Source of the DNA: Acinetobacter sp. ANC 7912
GTDB taxonomy: Bacteria > Pseudomonadota > Gammaproteobacteria > Pseudomonadales > Moraxellaceae
DNA: 64,000 bases
Assembly: GCF_039862785.1 (NCBI RefSeq)
Contig: NZ_CP156795.1
Location: forward strand, 682,001-746,000
Direction of reading: 5' to 3'
Shown here: positions 56,830 through 64,000 of the stretch, one piece after another
Layout of the letters: every line of letters begins with the position of its first letter
How positions within the stretch are numbered: position 1 is the first letter of the stretch
Position numbers and translations under genes: made by a program
Notes under the pieces: generated by a model
Told to the model about the DNA's origin: nothing
The model's database searches: none
What the model saw: the letters and a program-made list of their open reading frames with translations, nothing else

Positions 56830-56953
56830 AAGGCAAAATATGAGACTAGATTAGCAAAGCACTGCTTTGCCTAGTCGCAAGACTTGAAGCTCTGCTTCAA
56901 GTGGGCTGAATTTAATAAAATAACTTCATTCAGCTAGTCTCATATTCTGCCTT
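56830..56953. repeat. Multibranched palindromic element downstream of minE
   Basis: The ends pair over 20 bases with a single A-C mismatch (56830-56849 with 56934-56953, core ATGAGACTAG and CTAGTCTCAT). Inside are three further hairpins: GCAAAGC/GCTTTGC (56854-56870), ACTTGAAGC/GCTTCAAGT (56882-56902) and CTGAAT/ATTCAG (56906-56933). A second CTAGTC at 56871-56876 can also pair with the left GACTAG, giving an alternative fold. It looks like a cloverleaf-type RNA or a small non-autonomous mobile repeat. No protein is encoded. Confidence 0.75.
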
Positions 56954-56985
56954 GAATCTAGATTCTTGACTAATCAAAAATCAAA

Positions 56986-57258
56986 TTATCGTTCTTCAGG
57001 TAAATTGATATTCATCTCAAGCATTTCAATGTTTGCTTCAGAACGCACCTGCATTTGAATGTGTTGTTCATCCACACCACGCACGTAGCGACTCACCACC
57101 TGCATGATTTCTTTTTTCATCATGTCAATTTTATCTTGGCTCAGACGACGTCCCAAACCTTGCTCAGATGCTACGATGACCTTTAAGCGATCTTTCGCAG
57201 TTTGCGCGCTTGATGGTTTGTCTTCGTTACCAAAAATCTTGCTCCAGAATCCTGCCAT
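56986..57258 (-). CDS. minE: Cell division topological specificity factor MinE
   Basis: A 90-residue protein that drives MinD oscillation. The N-terminal membrane-targeting and anti-MinCD helix (MAGFWSKIFGN) is followed by TAKDRLKVIVASEQGLGRR, the MinD-contacting DRLKVI segment, and the dimerisation domain MKKEIMQVVSRYV to EMNINLPEE. It starts 2 bases after the minD stop, so the two are translationally coupled. Confidence 0.96.
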   Translation of the reverse strand: MAGFWSKIFGNEDKPSSAQTAKDRLKVIVASEQGLGRRLSQDKIDMMKKEIMQVVSRYVRGVDEQHIQMQVRSEANIEMLEMNINLPEER

Positions 57259-57260
57259 CC

Positions 57261-58082
57261 TTATGCTCCAAATAGACGAGCTAACCAGCCCTTCGGTTTC
57301 ACTTCAAGATTACGGTAAGGACGTTCTTCACCGAGGAAACGTGCCACTAGGTCATCATAAGCCTGGCCTGCAGCAGATGCAGTAAAATGAATGACCGGTT
57401 TACCTTCGTTTGATGCTTGCAGAACGCTAGGGCATTCTGGAATCACGCCTAAAGTTGGGACACGTAAAATGTCTTTAGAGATGTCGTCGATGGTCAGCAT
57501 TTCTTGCTTGTCAGCACGTTCAGGATTGAAACGTGTGATACACAGGTGCTTACGGATACGGCCTTCACCTTGTTCCACTTTCTTGGTTTTGCTGTCGAGC
57601 ATACCAATAATACGGTCAGAGTCACGTACGGATGAAATTTCAGGGTTGGTCACAATGATGGCTTCATCGGCATGGTACATCGCCATGATGGCACCACGTT
57701 CAATCCCCGCTGGAGAGTCACAAATAATGTAATCAAATTCCTGCGACAATTCATCCATTACACGCGCAACGCCTTCATCAGTCAGGGCATCTTTATCACG
57801 TGTTTGTGAAGCAGGCAAAATATATAAGTTTTCAATATCTTTATCGCGAATAAGCGCTTGTTGTAATCGTGCTTCGTTATTCAGAACATTCACAAAATCA
57901 TAAACTACGCGGCGTTCACAACCCATAATTAGGTCAAGGTTACGCAAACCCACATCAAAGTCGATCACAACAGTTTTGTGGCCACGTAGGGCTAAACCTG
58001 TTGCAAAAGATGCACTCGTCGTAGTTTTACCTACACCACCTTTGCCTGACGTTACGACAACAATTTTCGCCACCGAATCCAC
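57261..58082 (-). CDS. minD: Septum site-determining ATPase MinD
   Basis: A 273-residue ParA-family ATPase that recruits MinC to the membrane. It has the deviant Walker A SGKGGVGKTTTSA, VIDFDVGLRNLDLIMGCERR, YIICDSPAGIERGA, and the C-terminal amphipathic membrane-targeting helix (KPKGWLARLFGA). Middle gene of minCDE, 57 bases after minC. Confidence 0.97.
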   Translation of the reverse strand: MDSVAKIVVVTSGKGGVGKTTTSASFATGLALRGHKTVVIDFDVGLRNLDLIMGCERRVVYDFVNVLNNEARLQQALIRDKDIENLYILPASQTRDKDALTDEGVARVMDELSQEFDYIICDSPAGIERGAIMAMYHADEAIIVTNPEISSVRDSDRIIGMLDSKTKKVEQGEGRIRKHLCITRFNPERADKQEMLTIDDISKDILRVPTLGVIPECPSVLQASNEGKPVIHFTASAAGQAYDDLVARFLGEERPYRNLEVKPKGWLARLFGA

Positions 58083-58139
58083 TCCTGTTATGGTTTAAAT
58101 CCCCTAATTGATATAGGGGTTTTGGTGTTTATTTATACA

Positions 58140-58856
58140 TTAAAATTGTAGAGCTTCAAATACAAGCTCTTGTTGATCATTCAAATAAATATGCACAGGC
58201 TTTTTCACCACATTTGGTGGGATGTCATCTGCGACGCAATAGGTACCTGCAATCGAAATCAGTTCTGCTTCCAGCGCATGACAGAAAATGCGGGCAGCGG
58301 TATTGCCACCTGCACCCGCAATCACACGACCACGTGCACTGCCATAAATATGAATATTGCCTGATGCGATCACTTCCGAGCCACTGTTCATGCCAGCATT
58401 GATAATAATGTCACCATGATCCTGCACGATACATTGACCGGTACGCAGAATTTCATCATGGTAAGACGTCACATGCGCAATCACTGGCGCCACTACAGCA
58501 GCCTCTTGACTAGCGTCAGCCTTGATTTCAGGTTTGATTTCGATGACCTGTTCTTTGCTGGCTTTGATTTCCTGCAACTGACGGTCTGGCGGTAATACCG
58601 GGAACTGGATGGCACGTGCCTGTTCAGCCAGTGGACCTTCAGTCACCGCCATCGGTTGTACATCCAGGCTAATCAGCAATTGAATCAGGGCAATCAGTTC
58701 CTGCTCGACTGAACTTTCAATCACCACCAGCATACCTGGCGGAAATGCAGCTTGTAATTTTGGTGCTAATTGCTGGCGGATCGCATCATGATCATTTGTA
58801 TCAAGGCTAATGCGAATCGCATTGACCATTCTGCCCTTAATCCGTATATCAGCCAT
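58140..58856 (-). CDS. minC: Septum formation inhibitor MinC
   Basis: A 238-residue FtsZ antagonist. The N-terminal FtsZ-inhibiting domain (1-105) is followed by a short Gln/Glu/Lys linker and the C-terminal beta-helix domain from about 130: [45 protein letters not shown] and [17 protein letters not shown], the MinD-binding and dimerisation part. First gene of the minCDE operon; 158 bases upstream hold no gene and probably the promoter. Confidence 0.96.
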   Translation of the reverse strand: MADIRIKGRMVNAIRISLDTNDHDAIRQQLAPKLQAAFPPGMLVVIESSVEQELIALIQLLISLDVQPMAVTEGPLAEQARAIQFPVLPPDRQLQEIKASKEQVIEIKPEIKADASQEAAVVAPVIAHVTSYHDEILRTGQCIVQDHGDIIINAGMNSGSEVIASGNIHIYGSARGRVIAGAGGNTAARIFCHALEAELISIAGTYCVADDIPPNVVKKPVHIYLNDQQELVFEALQF

Positions 58857-59014
58857 AGTTCTTCCTTAATACTTCTGACCTGTAAAATTTTATGTCGAAG
58901 CAATGTTGTAAATAGTGCAAATCCTAGAACAAATTTCGTTAATTCTCTAGCGATCCAAGTTATTTTTTTATGCGATCAAATTCCCTTAAAAAGAATAGCA
59001 TTATTCCTGCCGGA

Positions 59015-60082
59015 TTATTGATAGGTTGATCGCTGATTTTTCTCATTTTCTTCTAGAATTTGTTGCCACTGCTTGATTTTGACCTGTTCGCGAATGGCTT
59101 CAAGTGTTTCAAAAACAGCCGACTCGACCAGTTTGTCAATGTGTGGATTTTGTTCAATCTCGATTTGGCTGATCTTCTCGGCAATCATGGCATAGGTTGG
59201 ATTATCCTTGCTGTAATTGGTGTGGGTAAACGGATCGATCAGTCCTTGGGTAATATTTTCACCCAGACGCTGACCGATACTCTGAATCTGCTGTTCGATG
59301 CGGCTGCCAACAATGGGGATCAGACGTAACAGTTGGGTCAGTTCGGGCGTATCTTCAATGGCCTGATTCACCACCTGACCGACATTCTTGGCAATCATGG
59401 AACGTTGGGCTTGTAATTCCTTGCCCAGACTTTCCTGCAAAATATCCGCAAGGGCAGTGGCAAACAGCTGGCGGTGATGCTCAACCAGATCATCAATCAT
59501 CTGACGATGGGTGGTACTGGTGGTCAGTTCTCGTTTAATGCCATCCAGCACGGTAATCACGATACGGCTGGAAAGCTCTTCCATCACCAGGTTGTAATAG
59601 AAATTTGCACGTTTGTACCAGCTGTTAGGAATGACCTTGAAACCATGGCTATGCAGGTTATAGCCAATCGCGACAGCACGTAGCAGACGCAGGAAACGTA
59701 GCTGTGGAATAATCGCGAGAATTTCATACCAATGTACGAAAGGGAAGAACCACCAGCGCACATGATGACGTAGTACGATAGCAATCAGCCAGCGCGCTAG
59801 CAGTTCGCCAATTAAAAAAGTGGTAAACCAGCCTTCGGTAATGATCACCCAAGGGCGCAGTTCAGCCTTATAGAAATGTAGAATTTCGGGCAGACGAATG
59901 AAGTCGAACAGCCATTGTCCGAAGTCGCTAAGCAAAATGGCATTGGCACTTAGACAGAACAGGTTGATGATGATCAGCACCATCATGAAAATGTCGTAGG
60001 CCAGCGCGACCTTCCAGCCCCAAGTGCCTTCGCGGAAAAAGCTGAAGGCTGTAGAGCTGGTTTTTGGGGAGTTCGGCTTCAT
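59015..60082 (-). CDS. Membrane protein with a voltage-sensor-like domain and no pore
   Basis: A 355-residue protein. The N-terminal part (to about 160) has four hydrophobic segments: YDIFMMVLIIINLFCLSA, WFTTFLIGELLARWLIAIVL with an acidic residue, a WYEILAIIP segment, and an arginine-every-third helix PQLRFLRLLRAVAIG, the layout of S1-S4 of voltage-gated channels. No selectivity-filter motif (TVGYGD-like) or S5-S6 pair follows. The rest (about 170-355) is helical and Gln/Glu-rich. Function unknown. GTG 60085 is a poorer start than ATG 60082. It is 19 bases after the acyltransferase gene, a likely operon. Confidence 0.65.
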   Translation of the reverse strand: MKPNSPKTSSTAFSFFREGTWGWKVALAYDIFMMVLIIINLFCLSANAILLSDFGQWLFDFIRLPEILHFYKAELRPWVIITEGWFTTFLIGELLARWLIAIVLRHHVRWWFFPFVHWYEILAIIPQLRFLRLLRAVAIGYNLHSHGFKVIPNSWYKRANFYYNLVMEELSSRIVITVLDGIKRELTTSTTHRQMIDDLVEHHRQLFATALADILQESLGKELQAQRSMIAKNVGQVVNQAIEDTPELTQLLRLIPIVGSRIEQQIQSIGQRLGENITQGLIDPFTHTNYSKDNPTYAMIAEKISQIEIEQNPHIDKLVESAVFETLEAIREQVKIKQWQQILEENEKNQRSTYQ

Positions 60083-60101
60083 CACATCTCAAAAAATCAG
60101 G

Positions 60102-61025
60102 TCAGGCTGCCTGAGCCAGATCCTGCTTCATTTTTTCAATCAGCTGGTCTTTCTCAGTCCATAATTGATGTACCCATTGCTGGAAACGTTCACGGTATTC
60201 AGGATCATCCTCATAATTACCGCCCAGTACCCAGTCTGGAATTTCAATCTTTCTTAAATCTACCGCAATTCTTGGCACTTCGCCTAACCAGAATTCACCA
60301 TAGCCCGGTACGCCGTCTGGATAGACAATGGTCATATCTACAAAGGCATCGATGCGGTCACCCAGAATATTCAAGGCTAGCGCCAGACCACCGGCTTTTG
60401 GTTTCAGCAGGTTTTTATATGGAGATTGTTGCTGGTCATGCTTTTCTTGGGTAAAGCGGGTGCCTTCCAGATAGTTGAGCAGGGTAAATGGCTGACTCAA
60501 TAACTGCTGACATGACTTACGTGCTTCATCCATGTCGCGATCTTTCAGTGCTGGATTCTTGGCAATCTGTTCTTTGGTATGGCGTTTCATCATCGGAAAG
60601 CCCAGAATCTTAAACGCCTGTCCCACGAACGGAATAAAGATCAGCTCCCATTTGGTAAAGAAACGGGTGAGTGGCATACGAGTCAGACCAAAATACTGAT
60701 TCACTGTGGTATCAACCCAGCTTTGATGGTTACAGGTCATCAGGTAACGACCTTGCATGCTTAGGTCGAGTGATTCATCAACGGTAATGGTCCACTTGGT
60801 ATTTTTCAGCATGGTGTCAATCAGCCAGTTATTGACGCTCAGCCAGCTGTTAGTGATCTTGATATTGGTTTCGTCAATTTTAGGTGACTTTTTCACTAAC
60901 TTGGTTAGACCTAAAGCAAGTACTGGAGGCCCATGAAAGAAAGTACTTCCTGTCATAACTGAGCTTACAGTGAGGCCACGAGCAATTTTTTTTAAAAGCG
61001 GTTGTTTTTTACTTTCAGACGACAT
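60102..61025 (-). CDS. PlsC-family acyltransferase (YihG-like)
   Basis: A 307-residue membrane-associated acyltransferase. The catalytic NHxxxxD motif is CNHQSWVDTT (about residue 99), motif II is the LTRFFTKWEL region, and motif III is LNYLEGTRFTQEKH. The pattern resembles YihG/YihG-like lysophosphatidic-acid acyltransferases that make phosphatidic acid. An N-terminal hydrophobic segment (about 18-45) should anchor it. Whether it is the main PlsC or an accessory enzyme cannot be decided. Confidence 0.85.
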   Translation of the reverse strand: MSSESKKQPLLKKIARGLTVSSVMTGSTFFHGPPVLALGLTKLVKKSPKIDETNIKITNSWLSVNNWLIDTMLKNTKWTITVDESLDLSMQGRYLMTCNHQSWVDTTVNQYFGLTRMPLTRFFTKWELIFIPFVGQAFKILGFPMMKRHTKEQIAKNPALKDRDMDEARKSCQQLLSQPFTLLNYLEGTRFTQEKHDQQQSPYKNLLKPKAGGLALALNILGDRIDAFVDMTIVYPDGVPGYGEFWLGEVPRIAVDLRKIEIPDWVLGGNYEDDPEYRERFQQWVHQLWTEKDQLIEKMKQDLAQAA

Positions 61026-61275
61026 ATAAATCTGTCCTAAGAGGGTAATCGTTTAAAATTTGTCATATTTTTAACAATATACGTTCTGAGAGGCGATTAG
61101 AAAAGTCCAGAATGAGAACTGTGGAGAAATTGTGATGAATTTAACTGTTTTAGTTACACATAAACATTACAAATAATTACGAAACAATTTATGATTAACA
61201 AAGCAAATATGGTTGTTGATTGAAATATCGACCATTATTCTTCAAATACAACAAAACAAGTTAAGGAGGCATGCA

Positions 61276-61929
61276 ATGCGTGCATTGTTAATTTCAGCAG
61301 CTGTAGCAGGGGCGGTAGCACTTACAGGTTGTCAAACTACAGGTAACAACATTGGTGGCTTCGAATACGATAAAGCTGCACTGGGCACAGTGATCGGTGC
61401 TGCAGCAGGTTATGGTATTTCTAAAGGCAATGCCAACACTAGCGCTCAAAACAACCGTGCTGCTGCAATCGGTGCAGTTGTAGGTGCAGCAGCGGGTGCT
61501 TACCTTGACAATAAAGAGAAAAAACTTCGTCAAGCAACAGCGGGTAGCGGTATCGACGTAAACCGTAATCCAGATGGTTCAGTGAATCTGGTAATGCCAG
61601 GTAGCATTACATTTGACACTAACAAGTCAAATATCAAACCAAACTTCTATGATACTTTGAACAAAGTTGCTCAAGTATTAACTGAAGACAACAAGAGCGG
61701 TATCGTAGTAACTGGTTATACAGACAGTACTGGTAATGATTCAATCAACCTGCCATTGTCTCAAGCGCGTGCTCAGTCTGTTGCGAGCTACTTAGCGTCT
61801 AAAGGTATTTCAACTTCACGTATCAACGCTCAAGGTTTAGGTTCTGCGAACCCAATCGCTGACAACTCAACAGCTGCGGGCCGCGAACAAAACCGTCGTG
61901 TTGAAATCGCGGTATATCAAGTTCAGTAA
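61276..61929 (+). CDS. OmpA-like lipoprotein with glycine-zipper domain
   Basis: A 217-residue outer-membrane lipoprotein. The signal peptide ends in the lipobox ALTGC (Cys19). A glycine/alanine-rich zipper region (about 35-85, GTVIGAAAGYGISKG, AIGAVVGAAAGAYL) is followed by an OmpA C-terminal peptidoglycan-binding domain (about 105-217) with ITFDTNKSNIKPNF, VTGYTDSTGND, LSQARAQSVASYL and GREQNRRVEI. This architecture is that of YiaD-type proteins. AAGGAGG at 61263-61269 fits ATG 61276, not the longer frame from 61213. Confidence 0.9.
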   Translation: MRALLISAAVAGAVALTGCQTTGNNIGGFEYDKAALGTVIGAAAGYGISKGNANTSAQNNRAAAIGAVVGAAAGAYLDNKEKKLRQATAGSGIDVNRNPDGSVNLVMPGSITFDTNKSNIKPNFYDTLNKVAQVLTEDNKSGIVVTGYTDSTGNDSINLPLSQARAQSVASYLASKGISTSRINAQGLGSANPIADNSTAAGREQNRRVEIAVYQVQ

Positions 61930-61941
61930 GATCTGACTTGT

Positions 61942-61970
61942 AAAAAAGCCACCTTCGGGTGGTTTTTTTA
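61942..61970 (+). terminator. Terminator after the OmpA-like lipoprotein gene
   Basis: AAAAAAGCCACC and GGTGGTTTTTTT around a TTCG tetraloop; A-C mismatch aside, a strong stem with a T-run. Confidence 0.93.
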
Positions 61971-62063
61971 TGTTGGAAATTTGACTCAGGAAAATGAATT
62001 TTCAATTAGGCAAGTTGCTCGCAGATGACTATAATCGGAGCCGAATCTAGAAGAGGAAGCACT

Positions 62064-64000
62064 ATGTCACTCGCCAGTCAGTTAAATGACAAGCAACTTG
62101 AAGCCATGAAATACACTCAAGGACCCTTGTTAGTACTTGCGGGGGCAGGTTCAGGTAAGACTTCCGTAATCACAAGAAAAATCGCTTATCTGGTCAAGCA
62201 TTGTGGCATTCCGGCACACCGTATTACCGCCATGACCTTTACCAACAAAGCTGCACGTGAAATGAAAGAGCGTGTAACCAAACTGTTGTCACGTGAAGAA
62301 GCGAAAGGTCTGTCAGTCTCGACCTTCCATACCTTTGGCTTAAATTTATTGCGTCTCGAGTTGAAACACACGCCCCTGAAAGCCAACTTCTCGATTCTGG
62401 ATGCAGATGATTGCAAACGTATTCTGATGGACCTGATGCACCGTGATAACCTGTCCGGTGCAGAAAGTAAGGAACTCATTGCTAAAGCGATGAAGATGAT
62501 TTCTGACTGGAAGAACGACTTGATTCCACCGGAACAAGCACATACCACTTGTGAAACGCCGGAAGATGTTCAGTTTGCGCATTTATATCAACTGTATGAA
62601 CGTAACCTGCGTGCCTATAACGCTGTCGATTTTGATGACTTGATTGTGATGCCGACGCGGTTACTACAGGAAAATGCGGAAGTCCGTGATAAATGGCAGA
62701 ATCGGGTACGTTATCTGCTGGTGGATGAATATCAGGATACCAACACCGCACAATATATTCTGGTGAAACTGCTAGTGGGCGTGATGGGGCAGTTCACAGC
62801 AGTAGGGGATGATGACCAGTCGATTTATGCCTGGCGTGGGGCTAAGCCCGAAAATATGGCCTTGCTGCAACAGGACTTCCCAAACCTGAAAGTGATCAAG
62901 CTGGAGCAGAACTATCGCTCCACTAGCCGGATTCTGAAAGCGGCCAATACAGTGATTGGCAATAACCCGCATATTTTCGATAAAAAACTCTGGTCGGATA
63001 AAGGCCATGGTGAAGTCATTCGGGTGATTACCTGCCGCAATGATGACGATGAAGCAGAACGTGTGGTCAAAGACCTGATCACACACAAGCTGATGAATGG
63101 TAAAAACTGGAAAGATTACGCGATATTGTATCGCGGGAATTTCCAGGCACGTATTCTGGAAACCCAGCTGCGTCAGATGCAGATTCCTTATAAGCTTTCT
63201 GGTGGGCAGTCCTTCTTCGCCCGTGCGGAAATCAAGGATATTATGAGTTATCTTCGCCTGATCATTAATCCGGAAGATGACAGTGCTTTTCTACGCATTA
63301 TCAACACACCGAAACGCGCGATTGGTCCGGTGACGCTGGAAAAATTGGGTTTGTTTGCCCAGGAAAATAATTTGTCACTGCTGGCTGCAGCAGGGGATCA
63401 GCGCCTGACCATGGCGATTCCGAAGAAAGCGACAACACAGTTGGCTGAGTTTGCTGACTTTATTAATATCTTTACCCGCAACCTGCTAGATGATGACGAG
63501 CCGGTGCCGATTATCCGCCAGATGATGGTGGAAGCCGGTTATATTGACTATATCAAGGAATCAGCAGCCACCCCGGCACAGGAAAAAACCAAGCTGGATA
63601 ATATTGAAGTGCTATATAGCAGTATCCAGAGTCTGATTAACCGTGCCGAAGATGTCGATGAAAAGAACATCGAAAGCGTGATTCGTAAGATGGTGTTGTT
63701 AGACATGCTGGAACAGCAGCAGGAAGAGGAAGATACAGACAAGGTCAACCTGCTGACTCTGCATGCGTCCAAAGGTCTGGAGTTCCCTTATGTATATCTG
63801 ATTGGGCTGGAAGAGGAAATTCTGCCGCATAAAAATTCGATTGCTGCCGATACTGTTGAGGAAGAACGCCGTCTGATGTATGTAGGCATTACCCGTGCCC
63901 GTCAAGGTTTAACCATTACTTTGGCCGAACAGCGTAAGGCGGGTGGTCAGATGAAACAGATGACCCCAAGCCGTTTCTTGGATGAGTTGCCAGAGGATGA
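62064..64000 (+). CDS. rep: ATP-dependent DNA helicase Rep (3' end outside window)
   Basis: A superfamily 1A helicase that helps forks pass protein roadblocks. The 645 codons visible include motif I LVLAGAGSGKTSVI, Ia TFTNKAAREMKERV, STFHTFGLN, motif II LLVDEYQDTNTAQY, motif III GDDDQSIYAWRGA, motif IV LEQNYRS, LLTLHASKGLEFPYVYLIG and motif VI VGITRAR. GLNLLRLEL and the NTAQY segment favour Rep over UvrD. GAGGAAG precedes ATG 62064. The gene is cut by the window end near SRFLDELPEDE, probably 10-30 residues before the true C terminus. Confidence 0.94.
   Translation, partial: MSLASQLNDKQLEAMKYTQGPLLVLAGAGSGKTSVITRKIAYLVKHCGIPAHRITAMTFTNKAAREMKERVTKLLSREEAKGLSVSTFHTFGLNLLRLELKHTPLKANFSILDADDCKRILMDLMHRDNLSGAESKELIAKAMKMISDWKNDLIPPEQAHTTCETPEDVQFAHLYQLYERNLRAYNAVDFDDLIVMPTRLLQENAEVRDKWQNRVRYLLVDEYQDTNTAQYILVKLLVGVMGQFTAVGDDDQSIYAWRGAKPENMALLQQDFPNLKVIKLEQNYRSTSRILKAANTVIGNNPHIFDKKLWSDKGHGEVIRVITCRNDDDEAERVVKDLITHKLMNGKNWKDYAILYRGNFQARILETQLRQMQIPYKLSGGQSFFARAEIKDIMSYLRLIINPEDDSAFLRIINTPKRAIGPVTLEKLGLFAQENNLSLLAAAGDQRLTMAIPKKATTQLAEFADFINIFTRNLLDDDEPVPIIRQMMVEAGYIDYIKESAATPAQEKTKLDNIEVLYSSIQSLINRAEDVDEKNIESVIRKMVLLDMLEQQQEEEDTDKVNLLTLHASKGLEFPYVYLIGLEEEILPHKNSIAADTVEEERRLMYVGITRARQGLTITLAEQRKAGGQMKQMTPSRFLDELPED

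Overview
The window looks like chromosome from a gammaproteobacterium of the order Pseudomonadales, most probably Acinetobacter. The reasons are the moderate to low GC, the HemJ-type protoporphyrinogen oxidase, an SMC-ScpAB condensin in place of MukBEF, and the overall family make-up. The genus is inferred from remembered protein families, not from a search. No tRNA, rRNA or CRISPR array was seen.

Layout. 1-5200: end of an S-formylglutathione hydrolase gene, rpe, a 650-base gap holding a phased DnaA-box array, a guanidine-II riboswitch with the exporter gdx, ogt, a NERD-domain protein, dusC and a methyltransferase. 5200-18900: ypjD, ffh, two RBBP9-like hydrolases (one without its catalytic serine), birA-coaX, a TSUP permease, a GntR regulator, then smc-zipA-ligA. 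19000-25200: rlmF, an extended SDR, a bacterioferritin and the rluB-scpB-scpA operon. 25500-30650: an insertion-rich stretch with an IS1595-family element, a pair of small exported paralogues (one stopped by TGA exactly at a conserved Cys), and an IS200/IS605-family element that is itself split by an IS4-family element. 30660-35900: yciO, epmC, yceD-rpmF, fabD-fabG-acpP and kbp. 36000-40200: an IS66-family element and a second, uninterrupted copy of the same 1.6-kb IS200/IS605 element. 40500-48800: fabB-hemJ, an EcsC-family protein and the str operon rpsL-rpsG-fusA-tuf. 48900-64000: a predicted metal hydrolase, rimI, the N-degron transferases aat-bpt, trxB, ftsK, minCDE, a voltage-sensor-like membrane protein, an acyltransferase, an OmpA-like lipoprotein and the start of rep, which runs off the end.

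How it fits together. Much of the window is housekeeping for chromosome maintenance and cell division (SMC-ScpAB, ZipA, LigA, FtsK, MinCDE, Rep), translation (str operon, RluB, RlmF, DusC, RimI, EpmC, L32) and fatty-acid synthesis (FabD, FabG, AcpP, FabB). Accessory DNA is almost entirely insertion sequences, and their history can be read base by base from target duplications and from comparing the two IS200/IS605 copies.

The most unusual signals are: five DnaA-box-like 9-mers at exact 12-base spacing plus four perfect DnaA boxes next to rpe; a 124-base multibranched palindromic element downstream of minE; a TGA-for-Cys exchange in an exported paralogue; and a TnpB frameshifted at the same A7 run in both element copies.
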